Shown: positions 6,686 to 15,483 of the stretch, in pieces
Position numbering within the stretch: the stretch's first letter is position 1
Layout of the letters: the number at the start of each line of letters is the position of its first letter
Assembly (NCBI GenBank): GCA_038235705.1
Contig: JBBSTR010000009.1
Span: 1-48,872, forward strand
Direction: 5' to 3'
DNA: 48,872 nt
DNA from: CANKBT01 sp038235705
GTDB taxonomy: Bacteria > Actinomycetota > Actinomycetes > Mycobacteriales > SCTD01
Position numbers and translations under genes: made by a program
The notes under the pieces: model-generated
Told to the model about the DNA's origin: nothing
Database searches by the model: none
Seen by the model: only the letters and a program-made list of their open reading frames with translations

Positions 6686-9211
6686 GTGAGTGTGAGCGTC
6701 GACAACGAGACCCGGCTGCCCGACCTGCTCCCCCCCGACGCGGATCCGGACACGGTCTTCGCGAGCTTCGAGCACTGGACCGAGGGGCGGGGGCTCACGC
6801 TCTACCCGGCGCAGACCGAGGCGCTCATCGAAGTGGTCAGCGGCAGCAACGTGATCCTGTCGACGCCGACCGGGTCGGGCAAGTCGCTGGTCGCGACCGG
6901 CGCGCACCTCGCGGCGCTGGCCCGGGGCGAGCAGAGCTGGTACACGGCGCCCTTGAAGGCCTTGGTCAGCGAGAAGTTCTTCGCCCTGGTGGAGGTGTTC
7001 GGCGCGGAGAACGTCGGGCTCGCCACCGGGGACGCGAGCGTCAACAGCGGGGCTCCGATCGTCTGCTGCACCGCCGAGGTGCTGGCGAACCTGGCGCTGC
7101 GGGAGGGCTCTGCCGCCCGGCTCGGGCAGGTCGTCATGGACGAGTTCCACTTCTACGCCGACCCCGACCGCGGCTGGGCGTGGCAGGTGCCGCTGCTGGA
7201 GCTGCCCCAGGCGCAGTTCCTGCTGATGAGCGCGACGCTCGGCGACGTCTCACGGTTCGAGAAGCGACTGACCGAGCGGACCGGTCGGCCGACTGCCGTC
7301 GTCACCGGCGTCGAGCGCCCGGTGCCGCTCTACGGGTCCTACGTGCTGACGCCCCTGCACGAGACCGTGGAGGGCCTGCTGTCCGGTGGGCAGGCGCCGG
7401 TCTACGTCGTGCACCCGACGCAGGTGGGCGCGATCGAGCAGGCCCAGTCGCTGATGAGCATCAACATGCTCACCCGTGAGCAGAAGGACGCCGTCGCCGA
7501 GCAGATCGGCGGATTCCGGTTCGCGACCGGGTTCGGCAAGACCCTGTCCCGCCTGGTCCGGCACGGCATCGGGGTGCACCACGCCGGGATGCTCCCCAAG
7601 TACCGCCGGCTCGTCGAGGTGCTCGCCCAGGCCGGGCTGCTCAAGGTGATCTGCGGGACCGACACGCTCGGCGTCGGCATCAACGTGCCGATCCGGACCG
7701 TGGTCATGACGTCGCTGTCCAAGTACGACGGGGTGCGCCAGCGTCACCTCAAGGCCCGGGAGTTCGCGCAGGTCGCCGGACGGGCCGGGCGGGCCGGGTT
7801 CGACACCGCCGGCGGCGTCGTCGTGCAGGCGCCCGAGCACGACATCGAGAACGCGCGCAAGCTCGCCAAGATCGGTGACGACCCGAAGAAGCGCCGCAGC
7901 TACACCCGCAAGAAGCCCCCCGAAGGCTTCGTCAGCTGGGGCGAGCCCACGTACGAGCGGCTCTGGACCGCCGAGCCCGAACCGCTGACCAGCCACTTCC
8001 AGGTCTCGCACGCCATGCTGCTCAACGTCGCGCAAAGACCGGGCGACTTCTTCGCGCACATGCGCCATCTCCTGCTCGACAACGACGAGGACCGGGCTCA
8101 CCAGCGAGCACTGGTCCGTACCGCGATCGGGCACTACCGGGCACTGGTGGCCGGTGGCGTGCTCGAGCGCCTGCCGGAGCCGGACGCCACGGGGCGCACC
8201 GTGCGGGTCACCGTCGACCTGCAGCGCGACTTTGCGCTGAACCAGCCGCTGGCCCCGTTCGCGCTCGCCGCTTTCGAGCTGGTGGACCGGGAGTCCCCGA
8301 CCTATGCCCTGGACATCCTGTCCGTGCTGGAGGCCACGCTGGACGACCCACGCCAGGTCCTCAAGGCGCAGCGTAACAAGGCACGTGGGGAGGCGGTCGC
8401 GGAGATGAAGGCGCAGGGCAAGGAGTACGAGGAGCGCATGGAGCTGCTCGAGCAGATCTCTTGGCCCAAGCCGCTGGACGAGCTGCTCGAGGCCGGTTAC
8501 GACGCCTACCGCCGCGGTCACCCCTGGGTGCTGGACCACACCCTGTCGCCGAAGTCGGTCGCCCGCGACCTGTCGGAACGGGCGATGACCTTTAACGAGT
8601 ACGTGTCGTTCTACGGGCTCGCCCGCTCGGAAGGCACGGTGCTGCGTTATCTCGCGGACGCGTACAAGGCGCTGCGCCAGACCGTGCCGAGCGAGCTGCG
8701 CACCGAGGAGCTGACCGACCTCACCGAGTGGCTCGGCGAGCTGGTGCGCCAGGTCGACAGCTCGCTGCTGGACGAGTGGGAGCAGCTGAGCAACCCGACC
8801 GACCCGGACGTCCCGGTCGCGGCCGTCCCGGCGATCCCGAGACCCGTCACGGGCAACGTCCGCGCGTTTCGGGTGCTGGTGCGCAACGCCGTGTTCCGAC
8901 GCGTCGAGGCGCTGGCCCTGCGTCGCCCCGACCAGCTGGCCGAGCTGGACCCGGACGTCGACTGGTTCGCCGCGATCGAGGCCTACTACGCCGACCACCA
9001 GGTGATCGGGACCGGACCGGACGCGCGAGGACCGTCGTACTACCGGGTGACGACCGGTCCGGAGCGCTGGACCGTCAGGCAGGTGCTGGACGACCCGGCC
9101 GCCGACCACGACTGGGGCCTCGACGCCGAGGTGGACCTCGCCGCCAGCGACGAGGCCGGCGTCGCGGTCGTGCGCGTCAGCGGCCTGACCCGACAGGACG
9201 CCTGGTCCTGA
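6686..9211 (+). CDS. DExH-box (Ski2-like) helicase with DUF3516 C-terminus
   Basis: 841 residues from the GTG at 6686 (GTG at 6692 is an equal alternative); the frame is open to 6539 but the extra residues are low-complexity. Superfamily 2 motifs: Walker A 'STPTGSGKS' (about residue 59), DExH box 'DEFH' (about 152), 'MSATLGD' (about 181), and motif VI 'QVAGRAGRAGFD' (about 361). The long helical C-terminus (from about 400 on) matches the DUF3516 extension seen in Actinobacteria. The protein is probably an RNA helicase acting in RNA processing or ribosome assembly; the substrate is not known. A DUF998 gene starts 17 bases downstream. Confidence 0.93.
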   Translation: MSVSVDNETRLPDLLPPDADPDTVFASFEHWTEGRGLTLYPAQTEALIEVVSGSNVILSTPTGSGKSLVATGAHLAALARGEQSWYTAPLKALVSEKFFALVEVFGAENVGLATGDASVNSGAPIVCCTAEVLANLALREGSAARLGQVVMDEFHFYADPDRGWAWQVPLLELPQAQFLLMSATLGDVSRFEKRLTERTGRPTAVVTGVERPVPLYGSYVLTPLHETVEGLLSGGQAPVYVVHPTQVGAIEQAQSLMSINMLTREQKDAVAEQIGGFRFATGFGKTLSRLVRHGIGVHHAGMLPKYRRLVEVLAQAGLLKVICGTDTLGVGINVPIRTVVMTSLSKYDGVRQRHLKAREFAQVAGRAGRAGFDTAGGVVVQAPEHDIENARKLAKIGDDPKKRRSYTRKKPPEGFVSWGEPTYERLWTAEPEPLTSHFQVSHAMLLNVAQRPGDFFAHMRHLLLDNDEDRAHQRALVRTAIGHYRALVAGGVLERLPEPDATGRTVRVTVDLQRDFALNQPLAPFALAAFELVDRESPTYALDILSVLEATLDDPRQVLKAQRNKARGEAVAEMKAQGKEYEERMELLEQISWPKPLDELLEAGYDAYRRGHPWVLDHTLSPKSVARDLSERAMTFNEYVSFYGLARSEGTVLRYLADAYKALRQTVPSELRTEELTDLTEWLGELVRQVDSSLLDEWEQLSNPTDPDVPVAAVPAIPRPVTGNVRAFRVLVRNAVFRRVEALALRRPDQLAELDPDVDWFAAIEAYYADHQVIGTGPDARGPSYYRVTTGPERWTVRQVLDDPAADHDWGLDAEVDLAASDEAGVAVVRVSGLTRQDAWS

Positions 9212-9216
9212 CCGCC

Positions 9217-9222
9217 TACGGT
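9217..9222 (+). promoter_or_regulatory. -10 box (TACGGT) of leaderless DUF998 gene
   Basis: TACGGT lies 6 nt before the ATG at 9229. No ribosome site is present, so the gene likely has its own leaderless promoter although it follows the helicase closely. Confidence 0.5.
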
Positions 9223-9228
9223 GACCTG

Positions 9229-9825
9229 ATGATCACACGCCGTGCCGCCGCGCTCGCCGGGATCGCCGGACCGGCCGCGTTCGTCGGCGCCTGGGTGACC
9301 GGGGGGCTCCTGCGCGACGACGGCTACTCCCCCGTCTCCGACGCGATCAGCCGCCTCGCCGAGCAGGGCGCCTCGACGCAGCCGCTGATGACCGCGGGTT
9401 TCGTCGGGTTCGGTGTGGTGATGCCGTTCTACGCGCACGAGCTCGGTCACGCGCTGCGTTCGCGGGGCGCGCAGGTCGCCGTGACGGTGACCGCGGTCGG
9501 GACGCTCGCGGTCGCGGCACTGCCACTCTCGGCCGGGGGCGGGCAGCGGATCGACACCTGGCACGCGGTGGCGGCCGGCACCGCGTACGTCGCGAACGTC
9601 GTCGCCCCGTTGGTGGTCGCCCGGCACCTGCGCTCGCCGCCGGCAAGGAGGGCGTCCTACACGCTGTCCGCAGCGATGGCCGCGTGCCTGGTCGCGAGCG
9701 TCACCTACGACGACCTCACCGGGCTCTTCCAACGCACCGGGCTGACCCTGTTCGACCTGTGGTCGGTCACCGGTGCGGTCGTGCTGCTAGGACACCTGCC
9801 GCGAAACGTCGGACGACCCGGCTAG
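9229..9825 (+). CDS. DUF998 integral membrane protein
   Basis: 198 residues with about six hydrophobic segments and the DUF998 start pattern: an Arg-containing N-terminus, first membrane helix, and 'DGYSPVSDAISRLAEQGA', in which the 'S-x-D-x-I-S-x-L' element is typical of the family. Function is unknown. ATG at 9229 is chosen because of the TACGGT box 6 nt upstream. The last 39 bases overlap the 3' end of the convergent acyl carrier protein gene. Confidence 0.8.
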   Translation: MITRRAAALAGIAGPAAFVGAWVTGGLLRDDGYSPVSDAISRLAEQGASTQPLMTAGFVGFGVVMPFYAHELGHALRSRGAQVAVTVTAVGTLAVAALPLSAGGGQRIDTWHAVAAGTAYVANVVAPLVVARHLRSPPARRASYTLSAAMAACLVASVTYDDLTGLFQRTGLTLFDLWSVTGAVVLLGHLPRNVGRPG

Positions 9826-10020
9826 ACAGAGCATCACGAGGTCCTCGAGGGTCTGCGTGCGGCTGACCTCCTGCTCGTCCAGCTCGACCCCGAGCGCGTC
9901 CTCGACGTCCATGACGAATTCCACGAAGGCCAGGGAGTCGCCGCCGAACGGCGCGTCCAGGTCGGGCTCCTCCTCGGGAGCCTTCTCGACGAGCACGGCC
10001 ACGACCTCGTCGCGGGTCAT
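9787..10020 (-). CDS. acyl carrier protein, stand-alone
   Basis: 77 residues of the four-helix ACP fold. The phosphopantetheine attachment site is 'GGDSLAFVEFVMDVED', Ser29, a match to the D-S-L consensus. Helices before and after are acidic, as expected. No ketosynthase or ligase gene is adjacent; the neighbours are a DUF998 membrane protein and hisN. It may therefore serve a specialised lipid or natural-product pathway encoded elsewhere rather than primary fatty acid synthesis. It starts with ATG 47 bases from the divergent hisN start. The 3' end overlaps the DUF998 gene by 39 bases. Confidence 0.88.
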   Translation of the reverse strand: MTRDEVVAVLVEKAPEEEPDLDAPFGGDSLAFVEFVMDVEDALGVELDEQEVSRTQTLEDLVMLCLAGSSDVSRQVS

Positions 10021-10054
10021 CGGCCGTTCCGGATCCAGACCATGGTGCTCACCC

Positions 10055-10060
10055 TAGGGT
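10055..10060 (+). promoter_or_regulatory. -10 box (TAGGGT) of leaderless hisN
   Basis: TAGGGT is followed by exactly 7 nt and then the ATG of hisN. There is no ribosome site. Confidence 0.6.
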
Positions 10061-10067
10061 CGTTGCC

Positions 10068-10844
10068 ATGCTCACCGACGATCTCGCCCTCGCGCACGAG
10101 CTGGCCGACGCCGCCGACGCGATCACGACGGCACGGTTTCGAGCCGGTGACCTACGGGTGGACAGCAAGCCCGACCTGACCCCGGTCAGCGATGCCGACA
10201 CCGCTGTCGAGACGCGGCTGCGTCGGATGATCGAGAACCAGCGGTCCGGGGACGCGGTGCTCGGCGAGGAAGAAGGGCTGATCGGCGACGGACCGCGACG
10301 ATGGGTCATCGACCCGATCGACGGCACCAAGAACTTCGTCCGCGGGGTGCCGGTGTGGGCGACCCTGATCGCGCTGCAGACGGGTGGGCTCACCCAGGTC
10401 GGGGTGGTCAGCGCCCCGGCGCTCGGCCGTCGCTGGTGGGCCGCGGTCGGCCACGGCGCCTGGGCGGGGACCGGGCCGCACGACGGGACGAGGCTGTCGG
10501 TCAGCGGCGTCACCTCCCTGGGCGACGCGAGCCTCGCCTACAGCTCGCTGTCTGGCTGGCAGCAGCAGGGACGGCTCCCCGGCCTGCTCGCGCTGTCGGA
10601 GCAGGCATGGCGCACCCGGGCCTACGGCGACTTCTGGAGCCACGTCCTGGTCGCCGAGGGCGCTGTCGACGGGTCGTTCGAGCCAGAGGTCAACGTCTGG
10701 GACCTGGCGGCGCTCGAGCCGATCGTCACCGAGGCCGGAGGCAGGTTCAGCGACCTCGCGGGGCGTCCCGGTCCGGACGGAGGCAGCGTGGTCTGCAGCA
10801 ATGGGCTGCTGCACGAAGCCCTGCTCGAAGGGCTGGAACCATGA
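10068..10844 (+). CDS. hisN: histidinol-phosphatase, inositol monophosphatase family
   Basis: 258 residues of the metal-dependent IMPase fold. The first metal site is 'VLGEEEG' (residues 64-70), the second 'VIDPIDGTKNFVRG' (about 82-95), and the distal Asp lies in 'EVNVWDLAALEPIVTEAGG' near residue 211. The 'GTKNFVRGVPVW' context is that of actinobacterial HisN, which removes phosphate from L-histidinol phosphate. Other IMPase substrates cannot be excluded by sequence alone. The stop overlaps the ATG of the UVR-motif gene by 4 bases (ATGA), so the two are translated together. Confidence 0.88.
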   Translation: MLTDDLALAHELADAADAITTARFRAGDLRVDSKPDLTPVSDADTAVETRLRRMIENQRSGDAVLGEEEGLIGDGPRRWVIDPIDGTKNFVRGVPVWATLIALQTGGLTQVGVVSAPALGRRWWAAVGHGAWAGTGPHDGTRLSVSGVTSLGDASLAYSSLSGWQQQGRLPGLLALSEQAWRTRAYGDFWSHVLVAEGAVDGSFEPEVNVWDLAALEPIVTEAGGRFSDLAGRPGPDGGSVVCSNGLLHEALLEGLEP

Positions 10845-11164
10845 CCGACCTTCCGCCCTCCAGCGGGCGGGCCCGTGACCTGGTCCGCAAGCGCAGCGGC
10901 ACCTACCGGGCGCCGGAGACCGGACGTCACCACCACATCGGCGCGGCTCCCGACCGGCAGCCGATGCTCGACGAGAACGGCGCGGAGTACGTCGAGACCG
11001 CTGCGGTTCAGCTGGCCCAGCGCACCGTCACCCAGCTCACGACCCAGCGGGAGCGGCTGGTCGCGGGGATGGCGCGTGCGGCCGAGGAGCTGGACTACGA
11101 GCGGGCCGCCGGACTGCGCGACGACCTTGCTGCTGTCGACAGCGAGCTCGCACGACGCGGCTAG
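10841..11164 (+). CDS. UVR-motif (UvrB/UvrC-like) small protein
   Basis: 107 residues. The C-terminal half is a single UVR helix pair, 'LTTQRERLVAGMARAAEEL' followed by 'DYERAAGLRDDLAAVDSEL', as found in UvrB, UvrC and ClpC/McsA-type proteins, where it mediates protein-protein contacts. The N-terminal ~50 residues are basic and His-rich ('GRHHHIGAAP') with no clear domain. It is translationally coupled to hisN (ATGA overlap), but no functional link is known. It may be an adaptor; the role is unknown. Confidence 0.75.
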   Translation: MTDLPPSSGRARDLVRKRSGTYRAPETGRHHHIGAAPDRQPMLDENGAEYVETAAVQLAQRTVTQLTTQRERLVAGMARAAEELDYERAAGLRDDLAAVDSELARRG

Positions 11165-11243
11165 CCGAGAACAGCCCGGTGCACCCGGTGATCATGGGCG
11201 GCTGCATCCCCAGAACGGTCACCCACGGTGCGGATGACCACGA

Positions 11244-11951
11244 TCACCACTGTTCCGGCGCCGCCAGGTCCATCCGTCGCCCGAGCAGGCGGGGCGTGAG
11301 CGCGAGCGCTGCCGCGTCGAAGAAGGCGTACCCGCCGGCGACCCCGCTCGGCGGGTTGCCCATGCTGACGATGCCGAGCACCGGGTCGTACGCGCCCCAG
11401 GCCCAGGTGCCGAGCCCCGTACCGATCAGCTCGAGGTAGGTGACGACCAGGACCGCCCCGACGTAGAGGAGCGGGCTCTGCCCCCACCGCAAGAACGCGA
11501 GCAGGCAGACGAACCAGAACACCCCGAGCACGTCGGGCCGCTCGGCGAGCGTCACGCCCCACAGCGACCAGAGCCCGATGCCGACCAGGCTCACCGCGAC
11601 CAGGGCTTTACCGTGGCGGTGCGCGAACGCCGACCGGCCGAAGCAGAGGGCAGCGAGGTAGACCAGACCGTGCCCCGGCGGCACGAACGCCGGCACGTTG
11701 TCCAGCCGGTAGACGTAGGTGTGCAGCCAGTCGCTGAACACGTACTCGACCACCGTCGCGAACACCACGACCACCCCGACCTGCACTCGGGTGGCGACGC
11801 GCTCGCCAAGGAGCAGGACACCGAGCAGCAGCCAGGTGCCGGCGCCGAGCAGAGCCTGCTGCAGGTGGGAGGCGCCGGTGTCCAGGCCCAGCACCAGCGG
11901 AACCCAGACGGCGACGACCGCCGGGACGCCGAGGTCCCGGCGGTCGGTCAT
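11244..11951 (-). CDS. polytopic membrane protein, unknown function
   Basis: 235 residues with about seven hydrophobic segments. Notable conserved-looking positions are 'VEYVFSDWLHTYVYRL' near residue 68, 'FVPPGHGLVYLAAL' near 88, and 'YLELIGTGLGTWAWG' near 170, which carry His, Glu and aromatic residues at membrane borders. I do not recognise the family with certainty. It is convergent with the UVR gene (79 bases between) and 13 bases downstream of msrA on the same strand, so it may be the second gene of an msrA operon. Confidence 0.65.
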   Translation of the reverse strand: MTDRRDLGVPAVVAVWVPLVLGLDTGASHLQQALLGAGTWLLLGVLLLGERVATRVQVGVVVVFATVVEYVFSDWLHTYVYRLDNVPAFVPPGHGLVYLAALCFGRSAFAHRHGKALVAVSLVGIGLWSLWGVTLAERPDVLGVFWFVCLLAFLRWGQSPLLYVGAVLVVTYLELIGTGLGTWAWGAYDPVLGIVSMGNPPSGVAGGYAFFDAAALALTPRLLGRRMDLAAPEQW

Positions 11952-11964
11952 ATCCGCCAGTCTG

Positions 11965-12618
11965 TCAGGAGCTCGTCACGCCCGTCCCGATCGGGCACGA
12001 GACGCCGGTCCCGCCGATCCCGCAGTAACCGCTGGGGTTCTTCGCGAGGTACTGCTGGTGGTAGCCCTCCGCGTTGTAGAACTCCGTCGCCGGCAGGATC
12101 TCGGTCGTGATCATGCCCTTGCCGGAGGCCGTCAGGGCGCTCTGGTAGCGGGCGCGCACGTCCTTGGCCGTCGCCAGCTGCTGGTCGGAGTGGGTGTAGA
12201 CCGCCGACCGGTAGGTCGATCCGACGTCGTTGCCCTGACGCATGCCCTGGGTCGGGTCGTGCGACTCGAAGAAGCGCACCAGCAGCTGCTCGGCCGTGAC
12301 CCGCTTCGGGTCGAAGACCACCCGGACCACCTCGGCGTGCCCGGTGAGACCTGTGGTCGTCTCCTCGTAGCGCGGGTTCTTGGTGAGGCCGCCCTCGTAG
12401 CCGGCCACCGTCGTGACGACGCCCGGGGTCTGCCAGAAGATCCGCTCGGCACCCCAGAAGCAGCCGAGGCCGACGTCGAGCACCTCGAGATCCTCGTCGT
12501 AGGGGCCTGCGAGCGCCGTGCCGAGCACCTCATGGCGCTCCGGAAGGCTGATCGCCTCGTCGCGTCCGGGCAGGGCCTCCTCCGCGGTGGGCAGGGCGGT
12601 GGGCTTGCGGAACCACAT
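11965..12618 (-). CDS. msrA: peptide-methionine (S)-S-oxide reductase
   Basis: 217 residues. The catalytic motif 'GLGCFWGAE' places Cys53. Further family marks are 'GYEGGLTKNPRYEETTTG', 'GHAEVVRVVFDP' and 'FFESHDPTQGMRQGNDVG'. C-terminal Cys residues in 'GYCGIGGTGVSCP' are placed to act as the resolving pair. The enzyme reduces methionine-S-sulfoxide in proteins with thioredoxin. The frame continues upstream, but the ATG at 12618 has AGGAG 7 nt upstream and a normal N-terminal length. The start is divergent from the SDR gene with about 70 bases between. Confidence 0.96.
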   Translation of the reverse strand: MWFRKPTALPTAEEALPGRDEAISLPERHEVLGTALAGPYDEDLEVLDVGLGCFWGAERIFWQTPGVVTTVAGYEGGLTKNPRYEETTTGLTGHAEVVRVVFDPKRVTAEQLLVRFFESHDPTQGMRQGNDVGSTYRSAVYTHSDQQLATAKDVRARYQSALTASGKGMITTEILPATEFYNAEGYHQQYLAKNPSGYCGIGGTGVSCPIGTGVTSS

Positions 12619-12677
12619 GATGTTCTCCTCAGGACGGTCTCTGCAGGCACAACATCCGCCATGGGTTCGGCGTTCCC

Positions 12678-12683
12678 TACCCT
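12678..12683 (+). promoter_or_regulatory. -10 box (TACCCT) of leaderless SDR gene
   Basis: TACCCT followed by exactly 7 nt and GTG at 12691. This supports GTG 12691 over the in-frame ATG at 12661. Confidence 0.55.
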
Positions 12684-12690
12684 TGCTGCC

Positions 12691-14103
12691 GTGCCGATCG
12701 ATCCCGCCGACCTTGCCGCCTTCCACCGTGTGGTGGCACACGCGACCGGTCTGGTGCCCGAAGATCCCGAGGGGATCGCGGTGCGGCAAGCCACGGCCGG
12801 ACTGTTCAAGGCCGTCAAGATCAAGCGTCGCCAGGACCACCATGCGCGGGTGCAGGCCGCCGACAAGGCGGTGATCGCCGCGACCGCCACGGCGGCACCG
12901 GACCGCGTGGACGACGAGACCGCCGGCCTGCCGCTCGCCAGCCGGGTGGTCGGGCAGAGCGCCGGAGAGCTGGTGGTCGCCCGCGGCTGCTACGTCTGCA
13001 AGCAGAAGTACACGCGGGTCGACGCCTGGTACCACCAGCTGTGCCCGGACTGCGCGGCGCTCAACTGGTCGCGTCGCGAGGCTCGTACTGACCTGACCGG
13101 TCGTCGCGCCCTGCTGACCGGCGGTCGGGCGAAGATCGGGATGTACATCGCGCTGCGGCTCCTGCGCGATGGTGCGCACACCACGATCACGACGCGCTTC
13201 CCGAAGGACGCCGCGCGCCGGTTCGCGGCGATGGAGGACAGCGCGGACTGGCTCCACCGGCTGCGGGTGGTCGGCATCGACCTGCGCGACCCGGCGCAGG
13301 TGCTCGCCCTGGCCGACTCGGTCGCCGCGCAGGGCACGCTCGACGTGCTCATCAACAACGCGGCGCAGACCGTGCGCCGCTCCCCCGGCGCCTACCAGCC
13401 GCTGGTCGACGCCGAGTCGCTCCCGCTGCCGGACGGGCCGATGCCGGAGATCGAGAGCTTCGACGGCGTACGGGACGGTCACCCCCACGCACTGAACGGT
13501 GCGCTGTCTGAGCACCCGGCGCTGGTCACCCTAGCGCTGACGGCCGGCTCCGCAAGCCTGGCCCGGATCCAGCACGGCACCGCGATCGACGCGGGCGGCC
13601 TCGTGCCCGACCTCGCGCACTCCAACTCCTGGGTGCAGGGCGTGGAGGCGGTCGACCCGGTCGAGCTGCTCGAGGTCCAGCTGTGCAACTCGACCGCTCC
13701 GTTCCTGCTGATCAGCCGGCTGCGTGCGTCCCTCGCAGCGTCACCCGCATCTCGCACGTACGTCGTGAACGTCAGCGCGATGGAAGGCCAGTTCGGACGC
13801 GGCTACAAGGGTCCCGGACACCCGCACACCAATATGGCCAAGGCCGCGCTCAACATGCTGACCCGCACCAGCGCCCGCGAGATGTTCGAGACCGACGGCA
13901 TTCTGATGACCGCGGTCGACACCGGCTGGATCACCGACGAGCGGCCGCACCCGACGCGCGTGCGCCTCGCCGCCGAGGGTTTCCATGCGCCCTTGGACCT
14001 CGTCGACGGCGCGGCCCGCGTCTACGACCCGATCGTGCGCGGTGAGGCCGGCGAGGACGTCTTCGGGGTGTTCCTCAAGGACTACGCCCCCTGCGCCTGG
14101 TGA
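12691..14103 (+). CDS. SDR-family protein with N-terminal helical region and zinc finger
   Basis: 470 residues. Residues 1-95 are helical and basic. A four-Cys finger follows, 'CYVCKQKYTRVDAWYHQLC' then 'PDC', about 101-122. From about 130 a Rossmann short-chain dehydrogenase fold begins: 'LLTGGRAKIGMYIALRLL' (TGxxxxIG), 'DVLINNAAQTVRR', and a late 'NMAKAALNMLTR'. The usual Y-x3-K is not present; the residue four before the Lys is Thr, and a Tyr is found earlier in 'GRGYKGPGHP'. So catalysis may be altered or the protein may act by binding. The frame extends far upstream but a TACCCT box marks GTG 12691 as the start. Substrate unknown. Confidence 0.82.
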   Translation: MPIDPADLAAFHRVVAHATGLVPEDPEGIAVRQATAGLFKAVKIKRRQDHHARVQAADKAVIAATATAAPDRVDDETAGLPLASRVVGQSAGELVVARGCYVCKQKYTRVDAWYHQLCPDCAALNWSRREARTDLTGRRALLTGGRAKIGMYIALRLLRDGAHTTITTRFPKDAARRFAAMEDSADWLHRLRVVGIDLRDPAQVLALADSVAAQGTLDVLINNAAQTVRRSPGAYQPLVDAESLPLPDGPMPEIESFDGVRDGHPHALNGALSEHPALVTLALTAGSASLARIQHGTAIDAGGLVPDLAHSNSWVQGVEAVDPVELLEVQLCNSTAPFLLISRLRASLAASPASRTYVVNVSAMEGQFGRGYKGPGHPHTNMAKAALNMLTRTSAREMFETDGILMTAVDTGWITDERPHPTRVRLAAEGFHAPLDLVDGAARVYDPIVRGEAGEDVFGVFLKDYAPCAW

Positions 14104-14107
14104 TCCC

Positions 14108-15295
14108 TCACCCGGATCGCACCCACGCTCGCCGCTGCTCCACGACCCGACGCAGCTTACGGACCCGCGCCAGGTCGAAGGGCAGCTCGCCCAACCGGTC
14201 GAGCCAGGTGTCGACCCCGTCGCAGACCTCCTTCAACACCCGCTGCACCGCTCGGGGGGGAACGCCCAGCTCGGCTCCCAGCGCCTGCAGGTCGGCGGAC
14301 CCCAGGTCCTGGGTACGACCGTTGACCGGCATGGCTGTCGTGCTGTCGCCGTACGGCTGCGTGCTAGGTACGTCGTACGCGGGGCTGACGCGCCACTCGC
14401 CGTCCGGCTCCTGCAGCACGCTGAAGTTCTTGGCGTGGGCGTCGCCGTTGCCGGTCACGTATGCGTACGCCAGCTGTGCGACCAGGGTGCGGGCAGCGAG
14501 CAGCCGGGCGTCGCAAACGGCCGCCAGCGCCCCGAACGCGGCGGCGTAGCCCACCAGATATTTGTCGGCCGGGAAACGGCCCAGCACCTGGCAGCCGTCC
14601 TCCACCGCCAGCCGGGAGGGCACCTGGGTCTGCCGATCGAACCGGAGCACGAGCAGCCCGGGCACGTCGTCCGCGTCGTGAACCACCTCGCCGCGCGCCG
14701 TCCGCATTCCGCACGCCGGACCGGCCGCGAGGAAGAACGCCTCATTCTCGACCAGCCCCGGATATTCGGGTGGGTCCAGCTTGAGCAGGAACCGGTCACC
14801 GGCTCGCGTCACAGGCAGGCTGATCATGGCCGCGCTGGTCTTGTCCTGCACCCCGGGCAGCCCGGTCCGTTCAGGGTGGATGTCCAGGGTGCGCAGGACG
14901 TCGCGGAAGCGCACGGGGCGGTTCGGGTCGAGGACGACCCGAGGCTCTACCGGCGTGGCCGGCTCCCCCTCGGGCACCACCTGGACGTCGCCGATCGTAT
15001 CGACGCCCACGGCCAGCAGCAGCGACAGCTCGTCGTCCGCCGAGGTCTTGACCGCACGTCGCAGCGCGCCCAGCCGTCGACCCTCGGGCAGGAGCCCAGC
15101 GAAGAACGGGGGTACGGCCCCGCCGCTGCGCCTCTGGCAATCCTCGCGGGGCAAGCTCGTCGCCACCGCCGGCCCGTCGTAGGAGGGGAGGTACGCGAAG
15201 GTGACCCCGCCGTCATCGTCACGCGACAGGGTCGCCGCAGTGCGACCGGCCTTCCGCACCTCGGCGCGCCGGACCTGTCGAAGGTCTGAGCTCAC
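14108..15295 (-). CDS. hipA: HipA-type serine/threonine kinase toxin
   Basis: 395 residues. N-terminal HipA domain with 'PPFFAGLLPEGRRLGAL' (about 63-79), a phosphate-loop region 'LPGVQDKTSAAMISL' (about 144-158), and the kinase core 'TGNGDAHAKNFSVL' (about 282-295) followed by 'SPAYDVPST' with the Mg-binding Asp. HipA toxins phosphorylate glutamyl-tRNA synthetase or related targets and induce dormancy. The GTG start overlaps the stop of hipB by 4 bases, giving a tight antitoxin-toxin unit. It sits among core genes, and no mobile element is adjacent. The frame is intact, with all catalytic residues present. Confidence 0.93.
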   Translation of the reverse strand: MSSDLRQVRRAEVRKAGRTAATLSRDDDGGVTFAYLPSYDGPAVATSLPREDCQRRSGGAVPPFFAGLLPEGRRLGALRRAVKTSADDELSLLLAVGVDTIGDVQVVPEGEPATPVEPRVVLDPNRPVRFRDVLRTLDIHPERTGLPGVQDKTSAAMISLPVTRAGDRFLLKLDPPEYPGLVENEAFFLAAGPACGMRTARGEVVHDADDVPGLLVLRFDRQTQVPSRLAVEDGCQVLGRFPADKYLVGYAAAFGALAAVCDARLLAARTLVAQLAYAYVTGNGDAHAKNFSVLQEPDGEWRVSPAYDVPSTQPYGDSTTAMPVNGRTQDLGSADLQALGAELGVPPRAVQRVLKEVCDGVDTWLDRLGELPFDLARVRKLRRVVEQRRAWVRSG

Positions 15296-15483
15296 GTCTT
15301 GCCGGCCGTTCTCGGCTCGACGACCAGTCGCAGGCCGACCGCGGACAACACGGCCCGTAAGGCGTCCAGGCGCAGGGTCGGCTTGTCCGTCTCCACGGCG
15401 TGCACGGTCCGCACCGCCACGCCCGCCAGCTCGGCCAGCTCGGCCTGGGACAACCCCAGGGCTCGTCGACGCTCGCGCACCAT
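15292..15483 (-). CDS. hipB: HipB-type antitoxin, XRE helix-turn-helix
   Basis: 63 residues from ATG 15483, or 80 from GTG 15534. The whole protein is one Cro/C1 HTH: 'MVRERRRALGLSQAELAELA', then 'VRTVHAVETDKPTLRLDALR', followed by 'AVLSAVGLRL'. A TAGGGT box overlaps the GTG at 15534, so if that box is the promoter the ATG start is favoured. HipB binds and neutralises HipA and represses the operon. Overlap with hipA is GTGA. The protein is a little shorter than usual (70-90 residues). Confidence 0.85.
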   Translation of the reverse strand: MVRERRRALGLSQAELAELAGVAVRTVHAVETDKPTLRLDALRAVLSAVGLRLVVEPRTAGKT

